Made by a program: the position numbers and the translations under genes. Shown here in pieces: positions 11,546 through 22,127 of a stretch of 64,000 nucleotides of DNA. The first letter of the stretch is position 1. Each line of letters opens with the position of its first letter. The stretch comes from Atherinomorus stipes (taxonomy: Eukaryota > Chordata > Actinopteri > Atheriniformes > Atherinidae). The notes under the pieces are model-generated. The model searched no databases. It had not been told where the DNA came from and saw only the letters and a list, made by a program, of their open reading frames with translations. The stretch lies in assembly GCA_023101725.1 (NCBI GenBank), contig JALJCO010012849.1:1054001-1118000 (forward strand), in the 5' to 3' direction.

Positions 11546-12610
11546 CTATATGATTTTCTACAACACCATGTTCTTACTCATGATGCAGAATTCGTACAGC
11601 ATCATTGACCCAACTGCTTACATGGTTGATAATATTTGCCTGTAAAACCTTTCACATTTTATGAAGGATGTAAAACTTATCACTCGATGTACCGACTTGG
11701 CCAAGAATAGAAACAAGGATAAAGCCTGTGATTTGTGTTTCTCCTTATCAATAAAGTAATGTGTGTAGAACAGTGATTACAGGCATACCATGCAGGAACG
11801 TTCTATAAATGAATATTTGCTTTTACAAATTAGAATGTGATGTTCATGAACGAATCAGTTCTTTGTAAAGGCTCTTTTAAATGAGCGATGAAAATCGGAT
11901 CTCAGTTGTGAGCCGTTCATTTAATAGCCATTCTTATCCAAATTGTTCACCTCGCCTTCACGTGACACACGTGCCATTATGGGAGTCTAATGTCCAACAC
12001 GCTTCATTCCTGTGAATACATCTATGTGCAGAAACTGTGGGTTCCAAAACAGTTACTAAAATTTACAGTCTGTACAATATCTATATTTTTCCTGTATTTC
12101 TGTATTTTTCCTGCATTTTTATAAAAAATAATCCTATTTAGTATGTTTTAGATATATAGTTTTTAATTAGCCTTTATTCTTATATGGGGAGAGGTTTTTT
12201 TTTTATCACTAAAATGTCCTTGTGTGGAAAAATTTTGGAGTAAAGGTGTTTTGCATGGATTGGGGGATAATTGTAGCTCAGTGTTTTGGCTAGTAAAAAT
12301 CCAACATAGTAATCTCATCTGGGACATGTAGCCAACTTATAAAACATTTACAATGAAAACACAAGATTAATAAAAATTACCAATATTTCAGAATATTTCC
12401 CACCAACCGAGTGCATATTGATGGGTTGTAAGTTTGAATTATTCCAATACAAATTTTGCCTTCTAAATTTGCTACAGGTACTGAATTCATAAGTACTGAA
12501 TTCTGAAATGAAAATATTGCATAAAAAATAAGAACAAGCCAGTCTTTTGAATGGTTCTTTGTGGTGCGTTCGATTTCAACTTGGAAGTCGGATTTTCCAA
12601 GTTCCCAGAT

Positions 12611-12999
12611 TAGGGATGTAACGATACAAAAATTTCATATCACAGTTATTGTGACCAAAATGATCACGGTTATCATTTTTATTGCGGTATTATAGAAATA
12701 CCCCTCAGCATCTTTAAAGATATATCCAAAATGAGTCTAAATGTCTGCTTTGTCCTTTTTAAAGGGGGAAAAATCTCAATAGTACTGTCTATGTGGGTGC
12801 CTTTGTTGCGTTCCGCCATGTTTTCATTGCAAACTGCGACTGCTTCTGCTTTTCCAGCCACTGAGCAGCATCACTGGGAGTTTTTCAAAGTGCAGTGATC
12901 AATCACGCTTTTAACGATAATTAGAATTTTAAACGGTATTACTAATCGTTGGGAATTTTATCACTGTTAACCATTTTACCGGTAACTGTTACATCCCTA
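12611..12999. mobile_element. hAT-type MITE with intact 8-bp target duplication
   Basis: The element runs from tagggatgtaacgatac to ggtaactgttacatccctа-type end (tgttacatccc ta), a 9-12 bp inverted repeat. It is flanked by a perfect 8-bp duplication, tcccagat at 12603-12610 and 13000-13007. At 389 bp with no coding capacity it is non-autonomous. A related, more decayed copy lies at 52702-53092. An 8-bp duplication and TAGGG-type ends are typical of hAT transposition. Confidence 0.85.
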
Positions 13000-13859
13000 T
13001 CCCAGATTTCCTCCTAGGAAACGCGGGTAAGTCGCAGCTTCGACTTCTCCCACTAAAGATGGCTGCGCCCATATCAAACTTATTGAACCCAATAATAAAC
13101 ATTAATAATTTATCCAAACGTCCGTGTGTAGTGTGAACACATCAGTGTTAACCATAGTCATTTGCAACCTACCTGTAAACTAAGTCTGTAAACAGTGAAC
13201 ATGTTTAAAACATTAAATGATGCAACATTCGTAAGTTTCACTGCGAAAAACAACTGTAATCTGGTTTGCCTGTTAAATCACTTCCTCTGACAACTGAAAA
13301 CGGTGGTGATAAGGGGGAGGGGGGGGGGGGGGGCGCAGTTTTACTCTGTTATGGCTGAGATTCTGTCAGTTTTAATAAGTTCATAATCAACTATTCTTTT
13401 TTATTTTTTTAATTTCAGTGATGCTTGAAATTGAACTAGTAACCATATAACTAAATGTGATACGTGAAATATTGTTAAAATGAAGATGCTTTTTTTCCTA
13501 ATTAGGTATCTAATTATTTTTCAGGACATGATTTAAGAGATATACCATCTCCATGTTGCTTCTTGCTCTAGATGACCATTTTAATTCTAACAATAACGTG
13601 GCAGGGTACAACGGAGGGCCCGGGCGGGATTCGATCCCATGTATGTGCTTTTTTTCAAACTGTGCCCTAGACTGGCCCCCCATCAACAAATTGTTAAGCC
13701 TGCCCCTGCAGATTCGGCTATTTGCTTTTATTTACCTCCCAATTTTAATCCCTGCTTGAAAGGTGTTTCCTCAGGTGAGAGTACTTTCCCCTCAACTGAC
13801 GGCTAACCCGCTTGACTTCATCAGCCTGCTCCTCCCGAACACGGGTGCTGTCACAAACC

Positions 13860-14178
13860 ATTTCAATGAAGCGAGTTTGTCCCGTTGAGGAGATTAACGG
13901 CACTCACAAGAAGTTCAGGCCCGAGCACGTTGCAGCGCGCCGTGCCAGCCCACCTGTCCAGTCCAAGTAGCCTACCAACGGAACAACGGCAGGGGGTGGG
14001 GAGGCGTAACCGGAGGATGTGACGTCCTGGTCGGAGAGGAGATTGTCCCGTATCTCGCGAACGCTGGCCGTTAACGTTGATGTTTGGTGAGGATTATCAC
14101 AAGCAGCGGGATGGCTGAGTGAGCTGAGTGCAGGCTGTCGGCTCAGGTGAACGAGGAAAGAGGGAACAACAATCAGCA
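13860..14178 (+). promoter_or_regulatory. mxra7: mxra7 5' UTR and presumed promoter
   Basis: GC content and CpG frequency rise sharply from about 13790 to the start codon against AT-rich surroundings. A CRE-like half-palindrome, tgacgtcc, lies at 14020-14027. No TATA box was seen. An in-frame upstream ATG at 14128 would add 17 residues (MQAVGSGE...) with no resemblance to the membrane-anchor start expected, so the ATG at 14179 was preferred. Confidence 0.6.
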
Positions 14179-17100
14179 ATGGATGTAACTTTTGTTATAT
14201 CGGCCATCATTTTCACGCTTCTCGCTATTGTGGTTGCAACGTCGGTGTTCAAAGGCTCCTCGCCTGCAGCGGACTTCGCAAACGCACGGAGTTATTTCCG
14301 ACACAAATTAGACGGTGCGGCCGGAGGATTAGAGCAGAACGGCCATGTAGCCGAGAAGAAGAAGAAGAAAAAGGAAGTGGAGGACTGGACTGAGATCAGC
14401 GGGAGCTCACACGATCACTGGGATGTAGTTAAATCTGTGCTTTCAGTAAGTGGCCTCTAATCTGTCTGTCAGTGTACAAACAGAGAGAGGTGTGGTTTTT
14501 CCTTTCTTCAGGTGTTTTATTATGCAATTCTTACTTAATCCGAGTTCAGAGTTCTTCCTACTCAGATATAGTCAGACTATGCAACGATGGAAGTGCTGAA
14601 ATCCCTAAATAAATACGACATCTGTTTAAATAGGCATCAACAAGACAATAAGGATTTGGTTGGCATATGAATTTATAGGGTATAATGAGGAAATGTAAGT
14701 CATAAATAGCCTGCACTGATTTATTAGCCTTGTACGTGTGGTTCAGTGTGATTATAACTGTTGCATTAACATGCAAGCAGTATTTTGAAGTTTTACCTGC
14801 TCCAATCCAGATGAACAGATCTGTAAGGTCAAGAGCTGCAGCAGTAAGCAGCTGAATTGAAACTGACTTGTGTAAATGTAAGCTGACAGCCATACCATTA
14901 AAACTGCAAGTGAGTGAAGAGAGTAACTGTTTTTCCTGTTTTAATACAAGGCTCTGCTAGGTACAGCCTGTCATTGATCTTGGCAAACAGTATAAGCCCT
15001 TTCAAATGTCCATCCAGCCAACAAACTCCACAGACATGGATCAAATTGCATCTGTTAGACCTTAAACAAGACACTTAAGGACACCCTCAATTTTTTCAGT
15101 CTAATTTTGAAAGCAATCAGCCCCAAGCTTCTGGATTTCATGTTGTTGTTTTTTTCATGTTTTGTCATTAATGATGTTTATTTATTTTGAGGTTTTATTT
15201 ACTTTGGGAGGATTGTCTTTGGTTTTTCTTTTTTATTTATTTTTTTTGTTTTTTTTAAATAAAACAAAAGATTATTTGATTAAGAAGGTGGGAAGCAAGC
15301 TTTGGGCCTAGAAGTTGTAAACCAAGCACAGTACGTAAGACTGATACAGAGATGCTTCAACAGCAGAATTTCAGCTAAATAGACCCAACGCCAGTTGATC
15401 CTGTTGTGTGTTTCTTACTGAAATCACTGGAAATAATTGATGAGGCTTTGCTCCTTAAAGGGCCAACAGCCTCAACCCACTCCTCAGGTCATAACCTCTG
15501 TCATCTGCATATAAACTTCATTCATAAATGCCTATTAAAGATCGCAGGATGTCTCAATGAGACTTTGAGCAGAACATTTAATTTTAAGTTAAGGAAAAAA
15601 GATCAAGCTATTTAGTCCTGGTGCAGGTATAGGCCAAATCCAGGAGGGATGAAAATTAACACAAGCAGTTTGTTGGTCGGACTGGTAGATGCTCAAAAAG
15701 CAAAACGTCTGTGGAAAATGATGGTGTGATGCCGTCTGACAGGAGGAGGAACACCCCCATCCTCACACAGAAGAAGCAGCAACAGCTGAGCACTCCTCCA
15801 CATCCAGCCTGTCCGTCCCCAGTTGTGGATCCAGGCACATGAGTTTAGACGTAGACTCGTTTTCCGAGGCCTCATCAGGGAGGAGCCGCAGGTCGTTCAT
15901 TGGGCTCTCTGATACGGAGCTCCTAAAGTGTGCTTTCTCTTACCCCCAGACTGAAGGAGCCACAGAGAGCCCGGGGACCAACGGTGAGCGCTTTAATGCT
16001 TTCAAACACTTGAATGTTTAAATATTTAATGTCTTTGTTTTGTCATTTTTCTGGGTTGACTCACATATTCTGTTTGTCTTGTTAAACAGAGAAGATGGAA
16101 ACGGGTCCAAATAATCTGAAGTATGTCCCTGGAAAGACACGATCCCATCATTTAGAGATGATGATGTCCAAAGACGAGCTGGAGGAGGAGCAGAGGTCAG
16201 TAAAAACTACAAATATGGGTCCACTTTCAGATGAAAACCCTTCTATTATGAAGATGTAGTTTATGTTTGTTGGTCATTTTTATCCATTTTTTTAAGCTGA
16301 CAGCTTTTTTTTTTTTTACTTTGAGGAACACACTTTCAAATCTCATGATGAGGGAGGATTTTAAAAAAAACATGGCAACCCAGACATTTTAATAACTGAT
16401 CTGTTGTGTAAGTTTTCAATTACAGCTTTTAAGCTAGTCTATCCTTCTCTATTCACCTTCGCCATCCCAAAAGAAAAGGAAAAAAAAGCTTTTAGCGACA
16501 TATCTGCTGAAAATGGTTGTGTCAGTTTCACTTCCTCCTCCCTTCCTTTTGCTGCTACACGTGTGCTGTTCTCACTCAGAGCCTTGCACGTTTATCTGCT
16601 GTGTCGCCGCTCAGCTTTAGGCTGGACCGAGTAAAGCAAGCTTGAGTCCTTGCCAGGCATTAGCTGACTGGCCGATGAATGACAGGAGACTTAAAGTCGA
16701 GAAACCGCTCAAAAGGTTTGCTCGCCGCGTCCAGAGAAAATGTTTTCTGTAATGCATCTACACGCCCCGCTTTTATCATTGCAGGATTCACTCCAACACA
16801 GATTTTAACTATCTGTGAGTCTGAGAAAGGAGCAAATATGTGGTAACGTATGAGTTATTCTCACCTATTTATCCCAGAAGAGTCCCTTTCTGGCCATTGT
16901 ATGAAAACAACTCCAGGTCAATTTGCACTCCCAGTCTTAGTGATATTTGCCTCAGCAGCTTTTTATTCCTCATGTGGCCATGAAGCGACTGATGTAACTG
17001 TGCATTATTACTGATCTGATCCCGCTTTTCCTACTCCTGCTACCCCAGTGTTACCCATTAGACGTGTGTTCCTCAGGTGTTCCCCAGCAGGTGTTGATTG

Positions 17101-20100
17101 TATCTTTAATCACCACCTTCAAGGTTATTTTTAGAGAATTTTCCCTGCTTTGCCACAAGGGGGAGTCAAAATAACACAACACTGAGAGGATCTAATTTCC
17201 ACCTCCCCAGGTAGCACACAACATTGTGCTCCGTGTCCTCGCATACATCATATGTCATCAAAACTTCACATTAAATGCCTCAATGCTGACCAGATATGTG
17301 AACTCACATGAGGTGGGCCTGTTCTGTCTGTTACTACATCCTTAGCCAGCTCAGAGGTATCTGAGGTGGATTAAACATTACACCTCAGCTCTTTCACAAA
17401 TCACACCTGAAGGCACAGTAGTCCTGGTTTGAAAAGGTTTGTGAAAAGGGCTTTAGAAGTGGAAAAGCTGATTATCAAACCCCAACCCACTAAACATGAT
17501 GGCTCTGTTTGATCATTTTACTAACAGCTGAAAAGCTTGTAATATATGAGACTGGAGCATTTCCAAAGAGGTGTAACGGTGAGTTTTCTGACACCTGTCA
17601 ATCTATTGGTCAAACCTTTAAGAATCAAACGTTTTGTTGCATCCCACAGATAATGAAACCTAGTGCCAGAGCAAGTTTTATATTTGCAATAATTAGTTGT
17701 AGTTACTTTAAATATTTGATCAATTTCTGATGAATATCTTGCAGAAACTTTTTAAATCTATTTTTATATATTACAAGTTTGTAACCCAGACATTACAGGT
17801 ACTACCCAAAAAATTAGAATATCCTGAAAAAGTTCATGTATTTCTGTAATTCAACTTAAAAGGTGCAATTTACATATTGTTTAGACAAATAATATGTGAG
17901 TCAATATATTTCAAGCTTTTGTTTGTTTTGGATGTTGCTGATTAGGACTTGCAGCTTTAGAAAAGCTCAAATTCAAAAACTCAAAAAATTAGAATACTGT
18001 GAAAAGCTCCAGTATTGTAGGCTCAGAGTGTCACATTCTAATCAGGTAAGTAATCCAAAACACCTCCATAAGTGCCCCAAGCCTTTAAAAAAGTCCCTGT
18101 CTTGGTTTAGAAGAATTCACAATCATGGGGAAGACTGCTGATCTGACAGTTGTGCAGAAAACATCATTGACTCCCTGCTCAAGGTGGGAAAGACATAAAA
18201 AGTGATAACAAAAGAAGCTGGTTGTTCTCTGAGTGCTGTCTCAAAGCACATTAATGGACAGTTCAGTGGAAGGAAAAAGTGTGGAAGAAAAGGGTGTACA
18301 AGCTGGAGGGCTGACAGCAGCCTGGAGAAGATGGTCAGGAAAGGACCATTCAAAAGTGTGGAGGACTTCATAAGGAATGGACCTGTGAGCTTCATTAAGT
18401 CCAGCATAAACGCAGCCGTCTACCAGGACATTTTGAATCACTTCATCCTTGCTTCAGCAGACCAGCTGTATGGGGATGCAGACTTCATCTTCCAGCAAGA
18501 CTTGGCACCTGCCCACACTTCCAAAAGTACAAAATCTTGGTTCAACAGCCATGCTTGATTGGCCCGCAAACTCACCTGACCTGAACCCCATTGAAAACAT
18601 GTGGGGTTTGTCAAGAGAAAGCTGAACAGGAAGAGACCAAACAATAAAGAAGAGCTCAAGGCTGTGATTGAAGCATGTTTTTTCTTCCATAACACCTGAG
18701 ATATGCCACAAGCTGGTTGCATCCATGTCACACCAGGTTAAGCCAGTCATTCAGGCAAATGGGGCCCCAACCAAGTACAAAGTACAGATGCAAGATTTTA
18801 CTTTAGGAGGCCCGACTTTTTGTATTTAAAGTCCTTTTTAAATTGATTTCATCCAATATTCTAATTTTTTTAGTTTTTGAATTTGAGGTTTTCTTAAGCT
18901 GCAAGTCCTAATCAGCAACATTCAAACAAATAAAAGCTTGAAATATATTGATTTGCATGTTATTTGTCTATACAATATGTAAATTCCACCTTCTAAGTTG
19001 AATTATAGAAATACATGAACTTTTTCACAATATTCTAATTTTTGGGGGGTAGTACCTGTATTATCTGTCATACATTAAGGCAGTGTATATTATATTTTAT
19101 TTTATTGAAGCATATTCTTATTATGCCAACCCTTTTTACATTAACATCTTGCACAACCAACTCAAGTACTTCATGGGTTTGAAAGGAAAATACTGAGCAA
19201 AAGAAATCTAATTTTCACATCAAATAAGCAAGTACATTGAAAAAAATCTGTAACATTCCAAGCAAACAAATAAATAGCACACTTTAAATACAATAGTTAA
19301 CGATATATCACTACAACTCATCCAAATTCATCCTTTGTTCATCTGTGATGAAAAAAAAATGTGTCTAGTTAGACCATCCATGTCTTTTCAGATCCAAGTC
19401 ATTTTTCATGTAGTTTTATAGTCTCGCCCACTAATTCTGACCAGTTGAACTTGACTGGGACAAAGTTGGATGATACAGCCAGACTTTCGGCTTGATGCCA
19501 CAGGCTGCTCCGCATACAGTAAAACAATCATTATCGCTTAACAATGGATCATTAAAGGAATAGTTCACCCACAGAATGATTTAACTTTATTTTCCACCTA
19601 CCCTCATGGTGAGCAAGACTCTGGAGCACTTTTTTAATATCTGAAATGCAGCCAGCGATCAGGAAGGCTTCTCTTTTTCCCCCAACTTTAATATAATGGA
19701 GTTTGCCGGGGTCCGAGCCAAAAAGGTCCATAAAAGTCCACAAAAACTTGTCAATATTCTTCCATACTGCTCCTCCAATGTAATCCAAGTGTCCTAAGTG
19801 GGTAGTGTCCATAATTTACTCAAAACGACATCATTTAGTACATTTTTAGAGCCTAAACAGTGCTATATCCTTTTTCCTGCAAGCGCGCCAAAGTGTGTTC
19901 GCGACACTACGGAAGCCTCGGCGTTCAGAGCCTACTCTGCCTACTAATTCAGCGGCCACCAGCTACCAGCGGCGTTAGTCAGGCTGGTGTACCAGGCTAA
20001 TGACAGGAGGGCACGACTAGGCAAATTAAAAATAGTTTTTGTAGGTCAAGCAAAACATGGACAAATTTGTAAAAGTACTAATAGACATTTCAACACGCAA

Positions 20101-21453
20101 AAGAAAAAAAAAAACAAGAAAAAATATGACAAGACATATGCTGATATGACAAGTTCTATATTGGTCTGGTCTTGACCAGTACAGCCATTAAACTAAAGAT
20201 ACCAGACTAATTCTCTGCTGAATGACGCACTTTGTTATACGTTTCAGTGCAAGTGTTGTCAATTGTTATACATGAAAATTTATCGTTGTCATGATTGCTG
20301 TCAATGAAAAGGAATTATGATTATTTATCCTGGTTTTATGCATAATCTTTTGGTGTTGTTTTATTCTATCTACCATATTTTTCGCTCCTAAGTATAAGTC
20401 GCATCAGTCAAAAAATGCATCATGAACAGGAAAAAAAACATATATAAGTCGCACTGGACAATAAGTCATATTTTTTTTATTTAAAATGGGGTGATTTTTG
20501 GATTTTTCATATCCTACTTGTTACTACAAAAAATTACCCAATCAGTCCAATTCCAAAGTTAATGTCTATAAATGATCATAAACATCATAACTAAGAGGGA
20601 TAATTGAGGATTTGTTCCACTGCACAGGCAGTACAGCCAGATGTCCATAATGAACCCCTCTCACTGAGATAAGGCTATTTGGGGATTTTTGCCCTTGGAG
20701 CAGGATATAGTTGTTGCAAGCCTAGAGCGCCCTCTTTTGACATTTACTCCATGGCTCACTTCAGTCAATAAGAATTGATATAATATGTTAAATATATTTT
20801 GATATATAAGTAGCACTGGACTAAGTCGTACAAACCGCCAAACTATGAAAAAAGTGTGACTTATAGTCAGGAAAATGAATGGAATGAAATAAAATGAAAT
20901 GAAAAATACTTAATTCATCCCAGAAGGAAAATTCAGTATTGTAAAAGCTCACTCTTTATCTTTCTTTTTTTTTTTTTAACAATTTAACATTATATGAAAT
21001 TATAATACAACAAAAATCAGTCAGTCAGTCTTGTTCTTTAGGGTGATGGCTGCTGGCAGGAATGAATTTCTGTATCTCTGCGTCCTACAGCAAACCTGAC
21101 GTAGCCTCCCGGTAATATATAATAACATATAATAATAATAATAACATAATACGGTAATATATGTTTTAAGCTTTTGGTTTTTACATGAGTACACCAGTTT
21201 TTTGGGGGTGGGGGGATTGTTCATGTACTGTATATCTAATAAAGATTAGCTTTGCTTGATGTTTTTGTATTCGTAACCATCATTAGGATCATTTGTTCTG
21301 ATTATCGCTCAGTGTTTCTTTGGAATTTGTCTTTCAAGGGTCCAGCGTGAACAACTGACCGCCATCTTCCAGTTGCTGAAGGAAAACAAGGAGACGTTTG
21401 GGGATATGTCAGAGGGAGACTTAGAGGAGCAGCTCCGACTCTACTCCATCTGA
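14179..21453 (+). CDS. mxra7: Matrix-remodelling-associated protein 7
   Basis: Four coding exons: 14179-14445, 15743-15983, 16090-16195 and 21339-21453. They join in phase to 242 residues. A single hydrophobic segment, VTFVISAIIFTLLAIVVATSVF at about residues 3-24, is a membrane anchor, followed by a lysine-rich stretch near residue 65. Exon 2 encodes a low-complexity Ser/Glu/His-rich linker. The family signature is the C-terminus: LKYVPGKTRSHHLEMMMSKDELEEEQR in exon 3, then VQREQLTAIFQLLKENKETFGDMSEGD and QLRLYSI in exon 4, closely parallel to human MXRA7. Its biochemical role is poorly known; it has been linked to extracellular-matrix remodelling. Intron 3 (5.1 kb) is swollen by transposons. 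Confidence 0.92.
15743..15983 (+). CDS. mxra7: mxra7 exon 2 (linker exon)
   Basis: Bounded by gtctgacag and gtgagc. It opens in phase 0 with EEEHPHPHTEEAATAEHSS and ends one base into the codon completed by exon 3. It contains the segment MSLDVDSFSEASSGRSRRSF. Frame agreement with exons 1 and 3 supports it although the sequence is weakly conserved with mammals. Confidence 0.75.
17796..19058 (+). mobile_element. Tc1/mariner transposon with degraded transposase
   Basis: The element lies between TA dinucleotides (17794-17795 and 19059-19060). It starts caggtactacccaaaaaatt and ends in the inverse, with inverted repeats of roughly 200 bp holding internal 'aaaaaattagaata' direct repeats. The interior (about 18124-18760) keeps transposase pieces on the plus strand: MGKTADLTVVQK at the start, DFIFQQDLAPAHTSKSTKSW (second catalytic Asp region), and further on KRKLNRKRPNNKEELKAVIE. 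Frameshifts and an internal deletion between the DNA-binding and catalytic parts make it inactive. It sits in mxra7 intron 3. Confidence 0.88.
19548..20000. repeat. Dispersed MITE-like repeat
   Basis: It starts ttaaaggaatagttcaccc, a terminus very common in fish non-autonomous DNA transposons. The interior is unlike its AT-rich neighbours, with a CpG-containing segment at 19880-19980. The right terminus was not located, so the end is approximate. Confidence 0.45.
20379..20880. repeat. MITE with 'ataagtcgca' ends
   Basis: The left end reads accatatttttcgctcctaa then gtataagtcgcat. The right end reads aaactatgaaaaaagtgtga then cttatagtcaggaaaatg, the inverse. Repeated ataagtcgcactggac words sit near both ends. 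A non-LTR 3'-end-like fragment (about 20881-21110) abuts it. Confidence 0.65.
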
Positions 21454-21750
21454 GACTCCTGAATGTGACCTACTTCATACCTGCACCCTTTTACTCCAGA
21501 GCTCAACTGAAGGACTGATCCAGCACACCAGATACATTTATGTATGATTATTCACAGTATTCAACATGACTGAGCAGCCCACTCTCACAGCAACTGGTCT
21601 CCTTTGTGTTGTAAATTTTGCCGTCTTTTCCATGTGTCATGCACACACTCATGCAACGGAGAAGGTTATTATTATTTAAATAATACCACAAATGGTTAAA
21701 GGAATATTTTTTTCTATTAGATGTGTCTGCATAACATCCCCTTATTGTGT

Positions 21751-21756
21751 AATAAA
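21751..21756 (+). terminator. mxra7: mxra7 poly(A) signal
   Basis: AATAAA 298 bases after the mxra7 stop, followed by a GT-rich stretch (gtgaggctgtgtgtgttttc). This is a compact, convincing 3' end. Confidence 0.7.
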
Positions 21757-21998
21757 CCAGATTATTGTGAGGCTGTGTGTGTTTTCTGCGTCAGTGTTTG
21801 TCTCTTGTCAGTAAGCTGTATCATAGCCCTGCCCAGCCACCTCCGCGTCAAGGCACCAAATACTCGAGTCTGCTTTTCCCCCTGGTAGTAAGAGTCTTGT
21901 CTGGCATGTCTAAAGGAGGTGATTTAGGAAGCTTAAGTGAGGCATGAAGACTTTATTTCTATAACACCAGCAAAAAGTTGGTGATATATTCATGTTTA

Positions 21999-22127
21999 AT
22001 GAAAGAGCAAAGCTTCCACTCAGGAATGGCAGTTCAGTCTCACAAGATTTTGGTTTTCCTTCTGATTATTACAGTCACTGTTCCTCTTTTTTCTTCTGTC
22101 AAGGGAACATTTACCAAAAAGCATCAG
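21999..22127 (+). CDS. st6galnac1: st6galnac1 exon 1, cytoplasmic tail and signal anchor
   Basis: Two in-frame starts, 21999 ([13 protein letters not shown]) and 22026 (MAVQSHK), precede the hydrophobic [17 protein letters not shown]. The donor caggtaagc at 22125-22133 is strong. The reading frame closes in phase 0, whereas exon 2 needs two carried bases. A T6 run lies in the exon at about 22086-22091. Confidence 0.6.

Larger units (their letters stand above)
9946..13900. other. srsf2-mxra7 intergenic region, repeat-rich
   Basis: No exon was recognised. The identifiable content is three MITE insertions listed separately, a G19-type homopolymer at about 13316-13334, and a decayed repeat at about 11850-11950 (gaacgaatcagttctttgt with inverted gagccgttcatttaatag). 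The segment 13600-13650 contains gggattcgatccca, a B-box-like word, but no matching A box. Confidence 0.5.

Noticed and set aside
15656..15875. Minus-strand open frames with cysteine and leucine runs near mxra7 exon 2
   Set aside because: They are antisense to the phase-consistent mxra7 exon 2 and match no family.
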